From positions 20,670 to 84,669 of the forward strand of contig CAZUDI010000005.1 in the NCBI GenBank assembly GCA_964618975.1: 64,000 nucleotides of DNA, read 5' to 3'. This document shows, piece by piece, positions 1-9,238 of the stretch. This stretch comes from CAZUDI01 sp964618975. Its GTDB lineage: Bacteria; Desulfobacterota; Desulfomonilia; UBA1062. How positions within the stretch are numbered: the first letter of the stretch is position 1; each line of letters begins with the position of its first letter. Both the position numbers and the translations under genes were made by a program. A model generated the notes under the pieces. The model was not told the DNA's origin. It ran no database searches and saw only the letters and a list, made by a program, of their open reading frames with translations.

Positions 1-30
1 CGGCACGGTGGGCCTTCTCCTTTTAAGCAT
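1..30 (-). CDS. Possible start of a TrkH/KtrB-type potassium transporter (partial)
   Basis: Downstream of trkA on the minus strand, an ATG at position 30 opens a frame reading MLKRRRPTVP to the window edge. A basic N-terminus like this is common in TrkH/KtrB membrane subunits, which often follow trkA. A GTG at position 6, preceded by AAAAGGAG, is an alternative start. Only ten codons are visible, so the identity is inference from context. Confidence 0.3.
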   Translation of the reverse strand, partial: MLKRRRPTVP

Positions 31-48
31 TCCGCGTCCCCGAGACGG

Positions 49-1419
49 CTAGAAATAGCTCAGTTTCACGCTGAGGACCTTTTCCACCTTGGACATGGCC
101 CCGCGCCTGGCGAAGATGATCACACGGTCTCCCGGATCGATGACCGTATCGCCCTTGGGCACGATCACCCGGCCCTGGCCGCCCCTGACCACCCCGGCGA
201 TGATGGCATCACTGGGCCATTTGATATCCTTGATGGGGCGCGCCACGAGGTCCGAGGTCTCCATGGCCTCCACCTCCACCACCTCGGCCTCGATATCGCT
301 GAGGCTGGTGATGGAAAAGATGTTGCCCTTGCGGATGAACTGCAGGATCTTGGCCACCACCACCATGCGGGGGTTGACCACCGCATCCACCCCGATATCG
401 CTGACCAGGGAGATATAGTCGATATTGTTGACGATGGAGACGACATGCGGATTGCCCATGCGCTTGGCCAAAAGCGATGAGAGGATGTTGGCCTCCTCGT
501 CGTATGACAGGGCCACGAAGGCGTCCATATCGGCCACCCGCTCACTCTCGAGCAGCTCCCGGTTCATGGCCGGGGCGTTCAGGACGGTAGTGCGCGAGAG
601 CTTCTCGCTCAGCTCGATGCAGCGGGCCTCGTTGTGCTCGATGAGCTTGACGCTCATACCCTTGGCAGTCAACCGGGAGGCGAGCATCTCGCCGGCGATG
701 CCACCGCCGTAGATCATGACCGTGTGGGTGGGCTTGGCCTTAAGCCCCATGAAGGCCAGGATGTCGCGGTTGTCGCCCTGGTCCAGCACCACGTACACCC
801 GGTCGCCCGGCAGGATCGTGTCGCGGCCCTTGGGGATCAACAGCCGTCCCTGCCTAAGGATGGCCGCGATCAGGAAACGCACCCCCTGGGAGTTGGTCGA
901 GATGTCCTTGAGCACCTTGTCCGCCAGGGGTGAGCGCTCCGCCACCTTGAACCCGCCGATGCGCACACGTCCGTCCGCCACCAGCACCACGTCCTGCAGG
1001 CCGGGCACATCCAGCAGGTTGACGATGGAGTTGACCGCCTCCATCTCCGGGTTCATGATCAGGTCGATGTCCAGGTATTCCTTGTCGAAGATCTTTCTGG
1101 CCGACTCGTATTCCTTGCCGCGGATGCGTACGATCTTGGTGGGTATGTCCGCGAACGAACCGGCGATGAAGGCCGCCACAAGGTTCACCTCGTCCGAGTC
1201 GGTCACGGCGATGAGCATCTCGGTGTGCTCGATATTGGCCTTCTTGAGGCTCTTGATGCTCGATCCGCTGCCCCAGACCACCTTCACGTCCAGCATCTGA
1301 GAGAGCCGGTTGACCTTGGCCTCATCCTTCTCGACCACGTAGACGTCGATGTCTTCCTCGCTGAGCCGTTTGGCGATCATGAAGCCCACGTCGCCCGCGC
1401 CGATGATCAGGACACTCAT
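49..1419 (-). CDS. trkA: Trk potassium transport NAD-binding regulatory protein TrkA
   Basis: 456-aa cytoplasmic gating subunit of Trk potassium uptake; it binds NAD(H) and controls the TrkH pore. Two RCK-N/RCK-C repeats are visible. The first Rossmann motif is IIGAGDVG near residues 5-12. A second nucleotide-binding half starts near residue 225 (MIYGGGIAG), and each half ends in a TrkA-C domain. The frame is open further upstream, but ATG 1419 gives the conserved N-terminus MSVLIIGAGDVG and overlaps the preceding gene's stop by 4 bp (ATGA), so that start is used. It is the last fully visible gene of the long minus-strand operon. Confidence 0.95.
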   Translation of the reverse strand: MSVLIIGAGDVGFMIAKRLSEEDIDVYVVEKDEAKVNRLSQMLDVKVVWGSGSSIKSLKKANIEHTEMLIAVTDSDEVNLVAAFIAGSFADIPTKIVRIRGKEYESARKIFDKEYLDIDLIMNPEMEAVNSIVNLLDVPGLQDVVLVADGRVRIGGFKVAERSPLADKVLKDISTNSQGVRFLIAAILRQGRLLIPKGRDTILPGDRVYVVLDQGDNRDILAFMGLKAKPTHTVMIYGGGIAGEMLASRLTAKGMSVKLIEHNEARCIELSEKLSRTTVLNAPAMNRELLESERVADMDAFVALSYDEEANILSSLLAKRMGNPHVVSIVNNIDYISLVSDIGVDAVVNPRMVVVAKILQFIRKGNIFSITSLSDIEAEVVEVEAMETSDLVARPIKDIKWPSDAIIAGVVRGGQGRVIVPKGDTVIDPGDRVIIFARRGAMSKVEKVLSVKLSYF

Positions 1420-1964
1420 GGCTGTACCTGCCGGATCTCGACGGCGAAGCGGCCCTTGAGATTCACCTTGGTCTGCTGGAGGCCCAGGAAGACCTCGTCC
1501 TGAACCTGCGGGGCGCATACGATCCAGGGCGTAAGCCCGGTGTCGGGGTAGATCTGCACCAGACCCTCGAGAAAATGTTCGGCCACCTTCACGGCATCGA
1601 AGCCTTCCAGACCCTCGCCGGGCAGGGACAGGCACAGTCCCTGCACCCTGAGGCGGGAGGCGGCCTCCATCATGAGACGCGCCGCCTGACGGATACGTTC
1701 GGTGTCGAACAGCCCCTGTTCACCCAGCCCGACCAGCAGGATTCCGCCGGCGTCGATGCCTTCGGCAGGCCAGAGCAGGACCTTCTCCCCCCAGTCTCCC
1801 GTGATGCACCCCCCCCGCACGAGCCGGGAGAGGGAGCCATCGAGCTTCCAGTCCAGGGTCCCGGCCGCTCCCCTCAGGGGTCTCACGTCGCTGAAGCACC
1901 AGATCCCCAGAAGATCACAGGGCACTTCGCCCACATCACGGCTGTCGACCAGCACCTCCATCAT
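1416..1964 (-). CDS. M17 leucyl-aminopeptidase N-terminal-domain-like protein
   Basis: 182-aa protein resembling the N-terminal macro-like domain of M17 leucyl aminopeptidases: a strand-rich domain with WPAEGIDAGGILLVGLGEQGLFDTERIRQAARLM-type spacing around residues 66-97. The metal-binding peptidase half is absent. It is therefore unlikely to be a peptidase on its own; a binding or regulatory role is possible. It overlaps nusB by 29 bp and trkA by 4 bp, so it is embedded in the operon and probably translationally coupled. Family assignment is by eye and moderate. Confidence 0.65.
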   Translation of the reverse strand: MMEVLVDSRDVGEVPCDLLGIWCFSDVRPLRGAAGTLDWKLDGSLSRLVRGGCITGDWGEKVLLWPAEGIDAGGILLVGLGEQGLFDTERIRQAARLMMEAASRLRVQGLCLSLPGEGLEGFDAVKVAEHFLEGLVQIYPDTGLTPWIVCAPQVQDEVFLGLQQTKVNLKGRFAVEIRQVQP

Positions 1965-2367
1965 TTAATCCTTCCGTCCTCACATGATCGAGGACCCCGT
2001 TCACAAAGGCGGGGAACTTGGGGGATCCGTAACGCTTGGCCAGTTCGATCCCCTCGGTGATCGCCACCTTGTAGGGGACATCACCGCGGTAGATGAGCTC
2101 GAAGGTGGCGATCCTCAGGATATTGCGGTCCGTGCTCGACATGCGGCTGACCGTCCAGTTCTTCGCGGAGCGCTCGATGAGTTCGTCGATCCGTGCCAGG
2201 TGGTCATAGACCCCCTCCACCAGCGTCTCGGCATAGGGGACGATCTCGTCATCATCCACAAAATGCGCGACGAACTCCCGGAAGACCTGCGGCGAATGGG
2301 CGCTGGTGAGGTCCACCTGATACAGGTACTGCAGAGCGATTTCGCGGGCCCGGCTGCGTGATCTCAT
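1936..2367 (-). CDS. nusB: Transcription antitermination factor NusB
   Basis: 143-aa all-alpha NusB. It binds boxA RNA with NusE (S10) in rRNA antitermination. The N-terminus MRSRSRAREIALQYLYQVD and the C-terminal segment VAITEGIELAKRYGSPKFPAFVNGVLD carry the family's conserved positions, and the length is typical. It lies 13 bp downstream of ribH, a very common ribH-nusB arrangement. The 3' end overlaps the M17-like gene. Confidence 0.96.
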   Translation of the reverse strand: MRSRSRAREIALQYLYQVDLTSAHSPQVFREFVAHFVDDDEIVPYAETLVEGVYDHLARIDELIERSAKNWTVSRMSSTDRNILRIATFELIYRGDVPYKVAITEGIELAKRYGSPKFPAFVNGVLDHVRTEGLNDGGAGRQP

Positions 2368-2380
2368 AGCATATCAGGGA

Positions 2381-2845
2381 TCAGAGCTGCGCGTAAAGGT
2401 CCATCATCTCGATGAGCCCCATGGCGGCATCGAAGCCCTTGTTACCGGCCTTGGTACCCGCCCGCTCGATCGCCTGCTCGATGGTGTCCGTGGTGAGCAC
2501 CCCGAAGAGGACCGGCACGGGGGCGTCCATGCCCACCAGGGCCACGCCCTTGCTCACCTCGGAGGAGATGTAGTCGAAGTGTGGCGTGGAGCCGCGGATG
2601 ACCGTGCCCAGGCAGATGACCCCGTCATGCCGGCCGCCCTGGGCGATCTTGCGAGCCACGGGCGGGATCTCGAAGGCCCCCGGAACCCGGCAGACCGTGA
2701 TATCGTCACCCTCCACCCCGTGACGCGTCAGGGCGTCAATGGCGCCCTCGATCAGGCGCGCCGTGATGAATTCGTTGAACCTGCTGGCCACGATCGCGAC
2801 CTTTTTACCCTTCCCGATGAGCCTCCCCTCAAGCACCTGTGCCAT
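2381..2845 (-). CDS. ribH: 6,7-dimethyl-8-ribityllumazine synthase
   Basis: 154-aa lumazine synthase, which condenses 5-amino-6-ribitylamino-uracil with 3,4-dihydroxybutanone-4-phosphate in riboflavin synthesis. The substrate-binding RFNEF motif is near residues 22-26, and GTVIRGSTPHFDYI carries the catalytic His. The C-terminus has the usual NKGFDAAMGLIEM helix. The ATG is directly adjacent to the ribBA stop, so the two are probably translationally coupled. The rib genes here run ribD-ribE-ribBA-ribH. Confidence 0.97.
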   Translation of the reverse strand: MAQVLEGRLIGKGKKVAIVASRFNEFITARLIEGAIDALTRHGVEGDDITVCRVPGAFEIPPVARKIAQGGRHDGVICLGTVIRGSTPHFDYISSEVSKGVALVGMDAPVPVLFGVLTTDTIEQAIERAGTKAGNKGFDAAMGLIEMMDLYAQL

Positions 2846-4048
2846 CTAAACCACCTCCAGTATGTGTCCCATCTTTTCCTTCTTGGTCTTGAGATAGCGG
2901 ACATTCTGTTCCGTGGGCGGAATCTCGATCGGCACCCGCTCGGTGATCTCCAGCCCGTAGCCTTCCAGACCGATGATCTTCTTGGGGTTGTTGGTCATCA
3001 TGCGCATCTTGCGCACCCCGAGGCTCACCAGGATCTGGGCCCCGATGCCATAATCGCGCAGATCCGGGGCAAAGCCCAGCTCCACGTTGGCCTCCACCGT
3101 ATCGCGGCCCTGCTCCTGCAGATGGTAGGCCTTGAGCTTGTTGATCAGGCCGATGCCACGCCCTTCCTGGCGCATGTAGACGATGACCCCCTTGCCCTCC
3201 GCCTGGACCATCTCCATAGCGCGATAGAGCTGGTCGCCGCAGTCGCACCTCAGTGAGCTGAAGACATCCCCGGTGAGGCACTCGGAGTGCACCCGCACCA
3301 GCACCGGATCGTCCGGCGTGATCTCGCCCTTGACCAGGGCGATGTGCTCCTTGTTGTCCACATCGTTCTCGAAGCCCACGAGTTCGAAGTCGCCGTAGGG
3401 TGTGGGCAGGTGCGCACGCACCGCCTCACGTACCAGGGTCTCGGTGTGGATGCGGTAGGCGATGAGGTCGGCGATGGTGCAGATCTTGATGTCGTTCTCG
3501 CGCGCGAAGACCTCGAGATCGGGCATGCGCGCCATGGTACCGTCGTCCTTCATAACCTCGCAGATTACCGCGCCCGGGCGCAGGCCGGCGATCTTGCACA
3601 AATCCACCGACCCTTCGGTCTGTCCGGTGCGCACCAGCACCCCGCCCTCGCGGGCGCGCAGTGGGAAGATGTGCCCGGGCCGGGCCAGGTCGGAGGCCAC
3701 GGCGTGTTCGGAGATGGCGGTGTGGATGGTGACCGCCCGGTCGGCGGCCGAGATGCCCGTGGTGACCCCGCGCTTGGCCTCGATGGAGACCGTGAAGCCC
3801 GTACCGAACTGGCTCGTGTTGTCCTTGACCATGAGCGGCAGATCGAGCTGATCCACGATGGAGGGCTCCAGGGCCAGGCAGATGAGCCCCCGGCCGTATT
3901 TCGCCATGAAATTGATGGACTCCGGCGTGACGAACTCCGCCGCCATGGTGAGATCGCCCTCGTTCTCGCGGTCCTCGTCATCCACCAGGATGATCATGCG
4001 TCCCTGTTTGAGATCTTCAAGCGCTGTTTCTATGGTGCACGTGGGCAT
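2846..4048 (-). CDS. ribBA: Bifunctional DHBP synthase / GTP cyclohydrolase II
   Basis: 400-aa fusion giving both precursors of riboflavin. The N-terminal half is 3,4-dihydroxy-2-butanone-4-phosphate synthase, with the acidic metal/substrate motif DDEDRENEGD near residues 23-32. The C-terminal half is GTP cyclohydrolase II, with the zinc-binding CLTGDVFSSLRCDCGDQL cluster (near residues 257-274) and the RQEGRGIGL motif. Length and domain order are normal. It lies 16 bp after ribE. Confidence 0.97.
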   Translation of the reverse strand: MPTCTIETALEDLKQGRMIILVDDEDRENEGDLTMAAEFVTPESINFMAKYGRGLICLALEPSIVDQLDLPLMVKDNTSQFGTGFTVSIEAKRGVTTGISAADRAVTIHTAISEHAVASDLARPGHIFPLRAREGGVLVRTGQTEGSVDLCKIAGLRPGAVICEVMKDDGTMARMPDLEVFARENDIKICTIADLIAYRIHTETLVREAVRAHLPTPYGDFELVGFENDVDNKEHIALVKGEITPDDPVLVRVHSECLTGDVFSSLRCDCGDQLYRAMEMVQAEGKGVIVYMRQEGRGIGLINKLKAYHLQEQGRDTVEANVELGFAPDLRDYGIGAQILVSLGVRKMRMMTNNPKKIIGLEGYGLEITERVPIEIPPTEQNVRYLKTKKEKMGHILEVV

Positions 4049-4064
4049 GGCCGTACTCCTTGCG

Positions 4065-4700
4065 TTAAATAAAGCCTTGTTTTTTGAGAAGATTTTCCAG
4101 GCTATCCTGATTCCCCGGTTTCAACAGTCGTTCCACATACTTACCGATCACATCAAACTCCAGGTTCACCCTATCACCCACCCCCCGCAGTGTCAAGGCA
4201 GTGCTCGCGAGCGTATGAGGGATGATGTTCACCGTGAAGGCCTCCCGCGTGATCTCGTTGACCGTCAGCGAGACGCCGTCCACCGCGATGGAGCCCTTCT
4301 CGATCACAAACCGGGAGAAGGCCTGATCCAGCTGAAAGCCGTAGCGTACCGACTCACCCAGCAAGGTCTTCTCCCTGACGAGCGCCACCGTGTCCACATG
4401 CCCCAGCACCAGATGACCGCCCAGGCGTGTGCTCAGCGTCAGGGCCCGCTCGAGGTTGACCCTCGTGCCGGGCCGGGCCGCCCCCAGGGTGGATCGTTTG
4501 ACGGTCTCGGCCGAGGCCGTGGCCTCAAGGACACTGCCCCGGCGGGCGGTCATGGTCAGACACACGCCGTTGACCGCGAAGCTGTCACCGATACCATCGC
4601 CCGCGAGGTCGAGGTTGGACTCGATCTCGAGGATCACCCCGCGCTCATAGGGCCTGAGCGCAACGATCTCACCCACTGACTCCACGATTCCGGTAAACAT
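4065..4700 (-). CDS. ribE: Riboflavin synthase subunit alpha
   Basis: 211-aa riboflavin synthase that dismutates two lumazines to riboflavin. The canonical start MFTGIVESVGEI fixes the ATG at 4700, although the frame is open further upstream. Two homologous lumazine-binding repeats are visible; the second begins around GGHLVLGHVDTV. The start lies 31 bp inside the end of ribD, an overlap consistent with coupled translation. Also called ribC or ribE depending on species. Confidence 0.96.
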   Translation of the reverse strand: MFTGIVESVGEIVALRPYERGVILEIESNLDLAGDGIGDSFAVNGVCLTMTARRGSVLEATASAETVKRSTLGAARPGTRVNLERALTLSTRLGGHLVLGHVDTVALVREKTLLGESVRYGFQLDQAFSRFVIEKGSIAVDGVSLTVNEITREAFTVNIIPHTLASTALTLRGVGDRVNLEFDVIGKYVERLLKPGNQDSLENLLKKQGFI

Positions 4701-5775
4701 ACCGCTCCTCCGGATAGGCCTCGATGAGCACGTCCGTGCCGATGGTTCGCAGACCTGATACCACAAGGGGGTACGCATCCGCAATCCTTTCCGTGGCCCC
4801 CCAGTCCACCAGCGGCCGCCCGCCGCCAAGGATGCGCGGGGCGATGAAGCAGAGCAGCCGGTCCACCAGGTGCGAGCGCAGTAGCCCCCCGAAGACGGCG
4901 CTGCCGCCCTCCACCATGAGGGCGTGCAGGCCTCTGTCGCCCAGAGCGTCCAGGATGTCCTCCCAGGCGAAACGCCCGCGTGCGTCGAGCCCCAGCCTGA
5001 GGACCTCGGCGCCGGTATCGGCAAGCTCGGGCCGGGAATCCGGGTCCCGCGCCGTCAGCACCAGACAGCCCACGCCCAGACAGCGCGCGCCGGAGGGGAT
5101 CTTGAGGTCGCGATCCAACACCACGCGCAGCGGGTCGCGCCCGCCTTCTCTGCGGCAGTTCAGCTGGGGGTCGTCGGCCAGCACCGTGCCGATGCCTACC
5201 AGCAGGGCATCCACCTGATCCCTGAGTTCATGCACGTAGGCCCGGGATGCCTCTGAGGTGATCCACTTCGCATCACCACTCGAGGCCGCGATGCGGCCGT
5301 CGAGGGTCAGGGCGGCCTTCAGTATCACATAGGGACGCCCCGTGGCGATCCACTTGGCGAACCAGGCGATAATCTCATCGGTTTCCTGGCGATCCACCCC
5401 GAGCTCCACGGCGATCCCCGCCGCCTTCAGCCGCTCCAGCCCGCGCCCCGCCACGAGCGGGTTGGGATCCTGAGAGCCCACCACCACACGCGCCAGGCCC
5501 GCCGCGATGATGGCCTCGGTGCACGGCGGGGTCCGGCCATGGTGCGCACAGGGCTCGAGCGTGACGTAGAGGGTGGCGCCCCGGGCGCCGGAGCCGGCCT
5601 CCTGCAGGGCGAAGATCTCGGCGTGCGGCTGGCCCGCCCGGGGGTGGAAAACCGTGCCGATCACCTGCACGTCTAGGACCACCACCGCGCCGACCGGGGG
5701 GTTGGGGGCCGTGCGGCCGAGCCCCCGGCGCGCCAAGGCGATGGCCTGGCGCATGAAGGCGCCCTTCTCAGGCAT
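4669..5775 (-). CDS. ribD: Bifunctional pyrimidine deaminase/reductase RibD
   Basis: 368-aa enzyme for the second and third steps of riboflavin synthesis. The N-terminal deaminase domain has the zinc motifs PHAEIFAL and EPCAHHGRTPPC. The C-terminal half is the NADPH-dependent reductase, with GDAKWITSE and the late MVEGGSAVFGG segment. The start at MPEKGAFMRQAI (ATG 5775) is preceded by AAGGGGGGAAGC, a good ribosome-binding site, and overlaps nrdR by 8 bp. It heads the rib gene order inside the operon. Confidence 0.96.
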   Translation of the reverse strand: MPEKGAFMRQAIALARRGLGRTAPNPPVGAVVVLDVQVIGTVFHPRAGQPHAEIFALQEAGSGARGATLYVTLEPCAHHGRTPPCTEAIIAAGLARVVVGSQDPNPLVAGRGLERLKAAGIAVELGVDRQETDEIIAWFAKWIATGRPYVILKAALTLDGRIAASSGDAKWITSEASRAYVHELRDQVDALLVGIGTVLADDPQLNCRREGGRDPLRVVLDRDLKIPSGARCLGVGCLVLTARDPDSRPELADTGAEVLRLGLDARGRFAWEDILDALGDRGLHALMVEGGSAVFGGLLRSHLVDRLLCFIAPRILGGGRPLVDWGATERIADAYPLVVSGLRTIGTDVLIEAYPEERYVYRNRGVSG

Positions 5776-6232
5776 GCTTCCCCCCCTTGAGCAGGCCCTT
5801 GATCTCCTGCATGAACTCGTTGACATCCTTGAAATCGCGGTAGACCGAGGCGAAGCGCACATAGGCCACGGGATCGATCTCGTGCAGGCACTCCATGACC
5901 TTCTCGCCGATGAAGGCCGAGGAGACCTCCTTCTCGCCGCGGGAGTGGATCTCCTGGATGATGGTGTCCCGGATGGCCTCGATCTGCTCCACGCTTACCG
6001 GCCGCTTCTCGCAGGCCTTCAGGAGGCCGGTGATGATCTTCTCCGGCAGGAAGGGCACGCGCGTGCCGTCCTTCTTGATCACCACCGGGGAAAACTCCTC
6101 GATGGTCTCGTAGGTGGTGAAACGGTAGGCGCAGTGCAGGCACTCCCGCCGGCGCCGGATGGAGGATCCGTCCCGGCTGATGCGGGACTGGATGACCTTG
6201 TCCTCGACCCCAGAGCACCGGGGGCAGCGCAT
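5768..6232 (-). CDS. nrdR: Transcriptional repressor NrdR
   Basis: 154-aa repressor of ribonucleotide reductase genes. It has an N-terminal four-cysteine zinc ribbon (MRCPRC ... CLHC), then an ATP-cone domain containing VVIKKDGTRVPF. NrdR senses ATP/dATP and binds NrdR boxes upstream of nrd genes. It is placed between glyA and ribD, a common neighbourhood in many bacteria. The glyA stop is only 2 bp upstream. Confidence 0.96.
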   Translation of the reverse strand: MRCPRCSGVEDKVIQSRISRDGSSIRRRRECLHCAYRFTTYETIEEFSPVVIKKDGTRVPFLPEKIITGLLKACEKRPVSVEQIEAIRDTIIQEIHSRGEKEVSSAFIGEKVMECLHEIDPVAYVRFASVYRDFKDVNEFMQEIKGLLKGGKHA

Positions 6233-6234
6233 GG

Positions 6235-7479
6235 CTACATCCCCTGGTAAATGGGAAAGCGCGTGGTGAGCTCTCCCACCTCGGCGCGCACCCGGGCGAT
6301 AGTGTCCGCCTCGCCGCGCGCGTCGAGCACGCGCGCGATGAGAGAAGCCACCTGCCGCATCTCGCCTGCGCGCATGCCGCGGCTGGTGAGCGCCGGGGTG
6401 CCCAGCCGGATGCCCGAGGTCACGAAGGGGCTGCGCGTCTCGAAGGGCACGGCATTCTTGTTGACCGTGATCCAGGCCTCATCGAGCCAAGCCTCGGCAT
6501 CCTTCCCGGTGAGGTCCTTGTCGGTGAGGTCCACGAGCATGAGGTGGTTGTCGGTGCCACCCGAGCACAGACGGAAGCCCGCCTCCACCAGTCCCTGTGC
6601 CAGGGCCTGGGCATTTTGGACGACCTGGATCTGGTACTCCTTGAAGGCCGGGGTCATGGCCTCCTTAAAGGCCACGGCCTTGGCCGCGATCACGTGCATG
6701 AGCGGCCCGCCCTGCATTCCGGGGAAGATACGCGAATTCAAGGTCTTGGCAAAGGCCTCGCGGCAGAGCACCATCCCGCCGCGCGGCCCCCGCAGGGTCT
6801 TGTGCGTAGTGGTGGTGACGAAATCGGCATAGGGCACCGGGCTGGGGTGCAGCCCCACCGCCACCAGACCGGCGATATGGGCCATGTCCACCATGAAGAT
6901 GGCCCCCACCTCGTCGGCGATCTCCCGGAAGATGGCATAGTCGATGATGCGCGGGTAGGCACTGGCCCCGGCGATGATCAGCTTGGGACGATGGGTCTTC
7001 GCCAGGTCGCGGACCTGGTCGTAATCGATGCGGTGGGTATCCTCGCGTACCCCGTAGGAGACGACCTTGTAGAGCCGGCCCGAGAAATTCACCGGCGAGC
7101 CCATGGTGAGGTGCCCGCCGTGGGGCAGGCTCATGCCCAGATAGGTGTCCCCGGGCTCCAGGACCGAGAAATACACCGCCATGTTGGCCTGTGAGCCGGA
7201 GTGGGGCTGCACGTTGGCGTGCTCGGCCCCGAAGAGGGCCTTGGCGCGTTCTATGGCCAGGTCCTCCACCACGTCCACGTGTTCGCACCCGCCGTAGTAG
7301 CGCTTGGACGGGTAACCTTCGGCGTACTTGTTGGTCATGATGCAGCCCTGGGCCGCGAGTACCGCCTCTGATACGATATTTTCCGAGGCGATGAGCTCGA
7401 GCTTGTTGCGCTGCCGGGAGAGCTCATCACGGATGGCCTGATAGACTTCGGGATCACTTCCTTGAAGCTGTTCCTGCAT
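6235..7479 (-). CDS. glyA: Serine hydroxymethyltransferase
   Basis: 414-aa PLP enzyme interconverting serine and glycine with tetrahydrofolate. The PLP lysine lies in TTTTHKTLRGPRGG. The usual ASENIVSEAV and GGCEHVDVVE motifs are present. The frame extends 13 codons further, but ATG 7479 (MQEQLQGSDPEV) has ACAGGAG seven bases upstream and matches the family's usual N-terminus. No folate or glycine riboswitch is visible ahead of it. Confidence 0.97.
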   Translation of the reverse strand: MQEQLQGSDPEVYQAIRDELSRQRNKLELIASENIVSEAVLAAQGCIMTNKYAEGYPSKRYYGGCEHVDVVEDLAIERAKALFGAEHANVQPHSGSQANMAVYFSVLEPGDTYLGMSLPHGGHLTMGSPVNFSGRLYKVVSYGVREDTHRIDYDQVRDLAKTHRPKLIIAGASAYPRIIDYAIFREIADEVGAIFMVDMAHIAGLVAVGLHPSPVPYADFVTTTTHKTLRGPRGGMVLCREAFAKTLNSRIFPGMQGGPLMHVIAAKAVAFKEAMTPAFKEYQIQVVQNAQALAQGLVEAGFRLCSGGTDNHLMLVDLTDKDLTGKDAEAWLDEAWITVNKNAVPFETRSPFVTSGIRLGTPALTSRGMRAGEMRQVASLIARVLDARGEADTIARVRAEVGELTTRFPIYQGM

Positions 7480-7545
7480 AGTCACACTCCTGTGGGTATT
7501 GAGAGGTCCTTCCCTCACACCGGGTATTTGGCAGGGCGGGGTACA

Positions 7546-7998
7546 TTACCCCGCCTTGATGCTCCTGGCGAGTTCCTCTATCTTGATGAGCCTTTGCGCG
7601 TGCCGGCCGCCCTCGAAGGGTGTTGCCATCCAGACCCGCACGATCTCCTCGGCCAGGGAAGGCCCGATCACCCTGGCCCCCAGGATGAGGCAATTGGAAT
7701 CGTTGTGCTGCCGCGCCATACGCGCGCTGAAGGGTTCAGCGCACAGGGTGCCCCGCACCCCGGGGACGCGGTTGGCGCAGATGCTCATGCCAATCCCCGT
7801 GCCGCAGATAAGCACACAGCGCTCGCACTCGCCGCCTACAAGAAGCCCCAGGGCCTTGAAGGCGTAATCGGGATAATCCACGGAGTCCGGCGTATCGGTG
7901 CCCAGGTCGATAAGGTCGGCCCCCAGTTCCTCCAGCACGCCTCTCACCAGGTTCTTCAGGGGCAGTCCCCCGTGATCGCAGGCCACGGCTAACTTCAT
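7546..7998 (-). CDS. rpiB: Ribose-5-phosphate isomerase B
   Basis: 150-aa RpiB/LacA-family sugar-phosphate isomerase interconverting ribose-5-P and ribulose-5-P. The N-terminal ACDHGG motif, the catalytic-cysteine loop CGTGIGMSICANR and the ARMARQHNDSN histidine segment are all present. It overlaps the fabF stop region by 4 bp and precedes glyA, an rpiB-glyA-nrdR order known from many Gram-negative bacteria. Confidence 0.95.
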   Translation of the reverse strand: MKLAVACDHGGLPLKNLVRGVLEELGADLIDLGTDTPDSVDYPDYAFKALGLLVGGECERCVLICGTGIGMSICANRVPGVRGTLCAEPFSARMARQHNDSNCLILGARVIGPSLAEEIVRVWMATPFEGGRHAQRLIKIEELARSIKAG

Positions 7999-9230
7999 CT
8001 CTCGCTATCCTTTCCGAACACGAGCACCACGTTCTGCCCGCCGAATCCGAAGGCATTGTTCATACAGTAGGCGCATGCGTGACTGACGGCCGTCGCGGCC
8101 ACATAATCCAGGTCGCATTCCGCATCCGGGTGTTCAAGGTTGATGGTGGGCGGGAGCAGGCCCTCTTTCAGCGCCAGCAGACAAATGGCGCTCTCCAGGG
8201 CGGCGGCCCCGCCGATGAGGTGGCCGGTCATGGACTTGGTGGAGCTCACCTTCAGTCTGGAGGCGTGCGCCCCGAAAAAGGCCTTGATGGCCCGCGTCTC
8301 GGTGGGATCGTTCAGGGGGGTCGAGGTCCCATGGGCGTTGATGTAGCCGATATCCGTGCGATCCAGACCCGCGTCCCTCAGGGCGGCCTCCATGGCGGCC
8401 ACCACCGCGCGGCCCTCCGGATCGGGGGCCACCATGTGGTAGGCGTCCTGGCTCTGTCCGATGCCCTGAAGGAGACCCAGGATGCGGGCCCCGCGGGCGC
8501 GGGCGGCCTCCGGACGTTCCAGCACGAACACCGCCCCGCCCTCGCCCATGACAAAGCCGTCACGCTCGCGGTCGAAGGGTCGCGATGCCCGCTGCGGCTC
8601 GTCGTTGCGGGTGGAAAGCGCCCGCATGGCGGCGAAGGCGCTCACTGCGAAGGGGGTGAGACAGGCCTCCACCCCCCCGGCCAGCATGCAGTCCGCGTCG
8701 CCGCACTGGATCAGGCGCGCGGCGATCGCCAGGGCGTGCCCGCCGCTGGCGCAGGCCGAGGACAGCCCCATGCCCGGCCCCCGGAAGCCGGTGCGCATGG
8801 CCAGCAGGCCCGAAGCCATATTGGCAATGAACATGGGCACGGTCAGGGGAGAAACCCTCCGGGCCCCGCGGGCCACAAAGGCCCCCACCTGAGACTCGAG
8901 GGAGGCCATGCCGCCTGCGCCAGTGCCCACGAGCACCCCCGTGCGCTCGGGGGCATAGGCCGGCGCTTCGAGCCCGGCGAGTTTGAGGGCGTCGAGCCCT
9001 GCTATCAAGGCCATCTGGGCATAGCGGTCGGTCTGCCGGAGTTCCTTGGCCCCCAGAAAGCGCGCGGGATCAAAGCCCTGGGCCGGGCCTCCCATGGTAA
9101 CGGGCAGTCCGGCCAGGGTGTCCAAGGTCTGAATCCCGGAGATACCCTGGGTAAGGTTATTCCAGAGGGTCGGAATATTGCTTCCGAGGGGGGAGACAAC
9201 CCCCATTCCTGTTACGGCAATCGGCTCCAT
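7995..9230 (-). CDS. fabF: Beta-ketoacyl-ACP synthase II
   Basis: 411-aa elongating condensing enzyme of type II fatty acid synthesis. The Cys-His-His triad is visible: C160 in SSACASG, H300 in NAHGTSTPLND, and H337 after the conserved K332 in TKSMTGH. It lies 8 bp after acpP, the classical acpP-fabF pair. It would act on acyl-ACP and malonyl-ACP in the cytoplasm. Confidence 0.96.
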   Translation of the reverse strand: MEPIAVTGMGVVSPLGSNIPTLWNNLTQGISGIQTLDTLAGLPVTMGGPAQGFDPARFLGAKELRQTDRYAQMALIAGLDALKLAGLEAPAYAPERTGVLVGTGAGGMASLESQVGAFVARGARRVSPLTVPMFIANMASGLLAMRTGFRGPGMGLSSACASGGHALAIAARLIQCGDADCMLAGGVEACLTPFAVSAFAAMRALSTRNDEPQRASRPFDRERDGFVMGEGGAVFVLERPEAARARGARILGLLQGIGQSQDAYHMVAPDPEGRAVVAAMEAALRDAGLDRTDIGYINAHGTSTPLNDPTETRAIKAFFGAHASRLKVSSTKSMTGHLIGGAAALESAICLLALKEGLLPPTINLEHPDAECDLDYVAATAVSHACAYCMNNAFGFGGQNVVLVFGKDSER

Positions 9231-9238
9231 TTACACGA

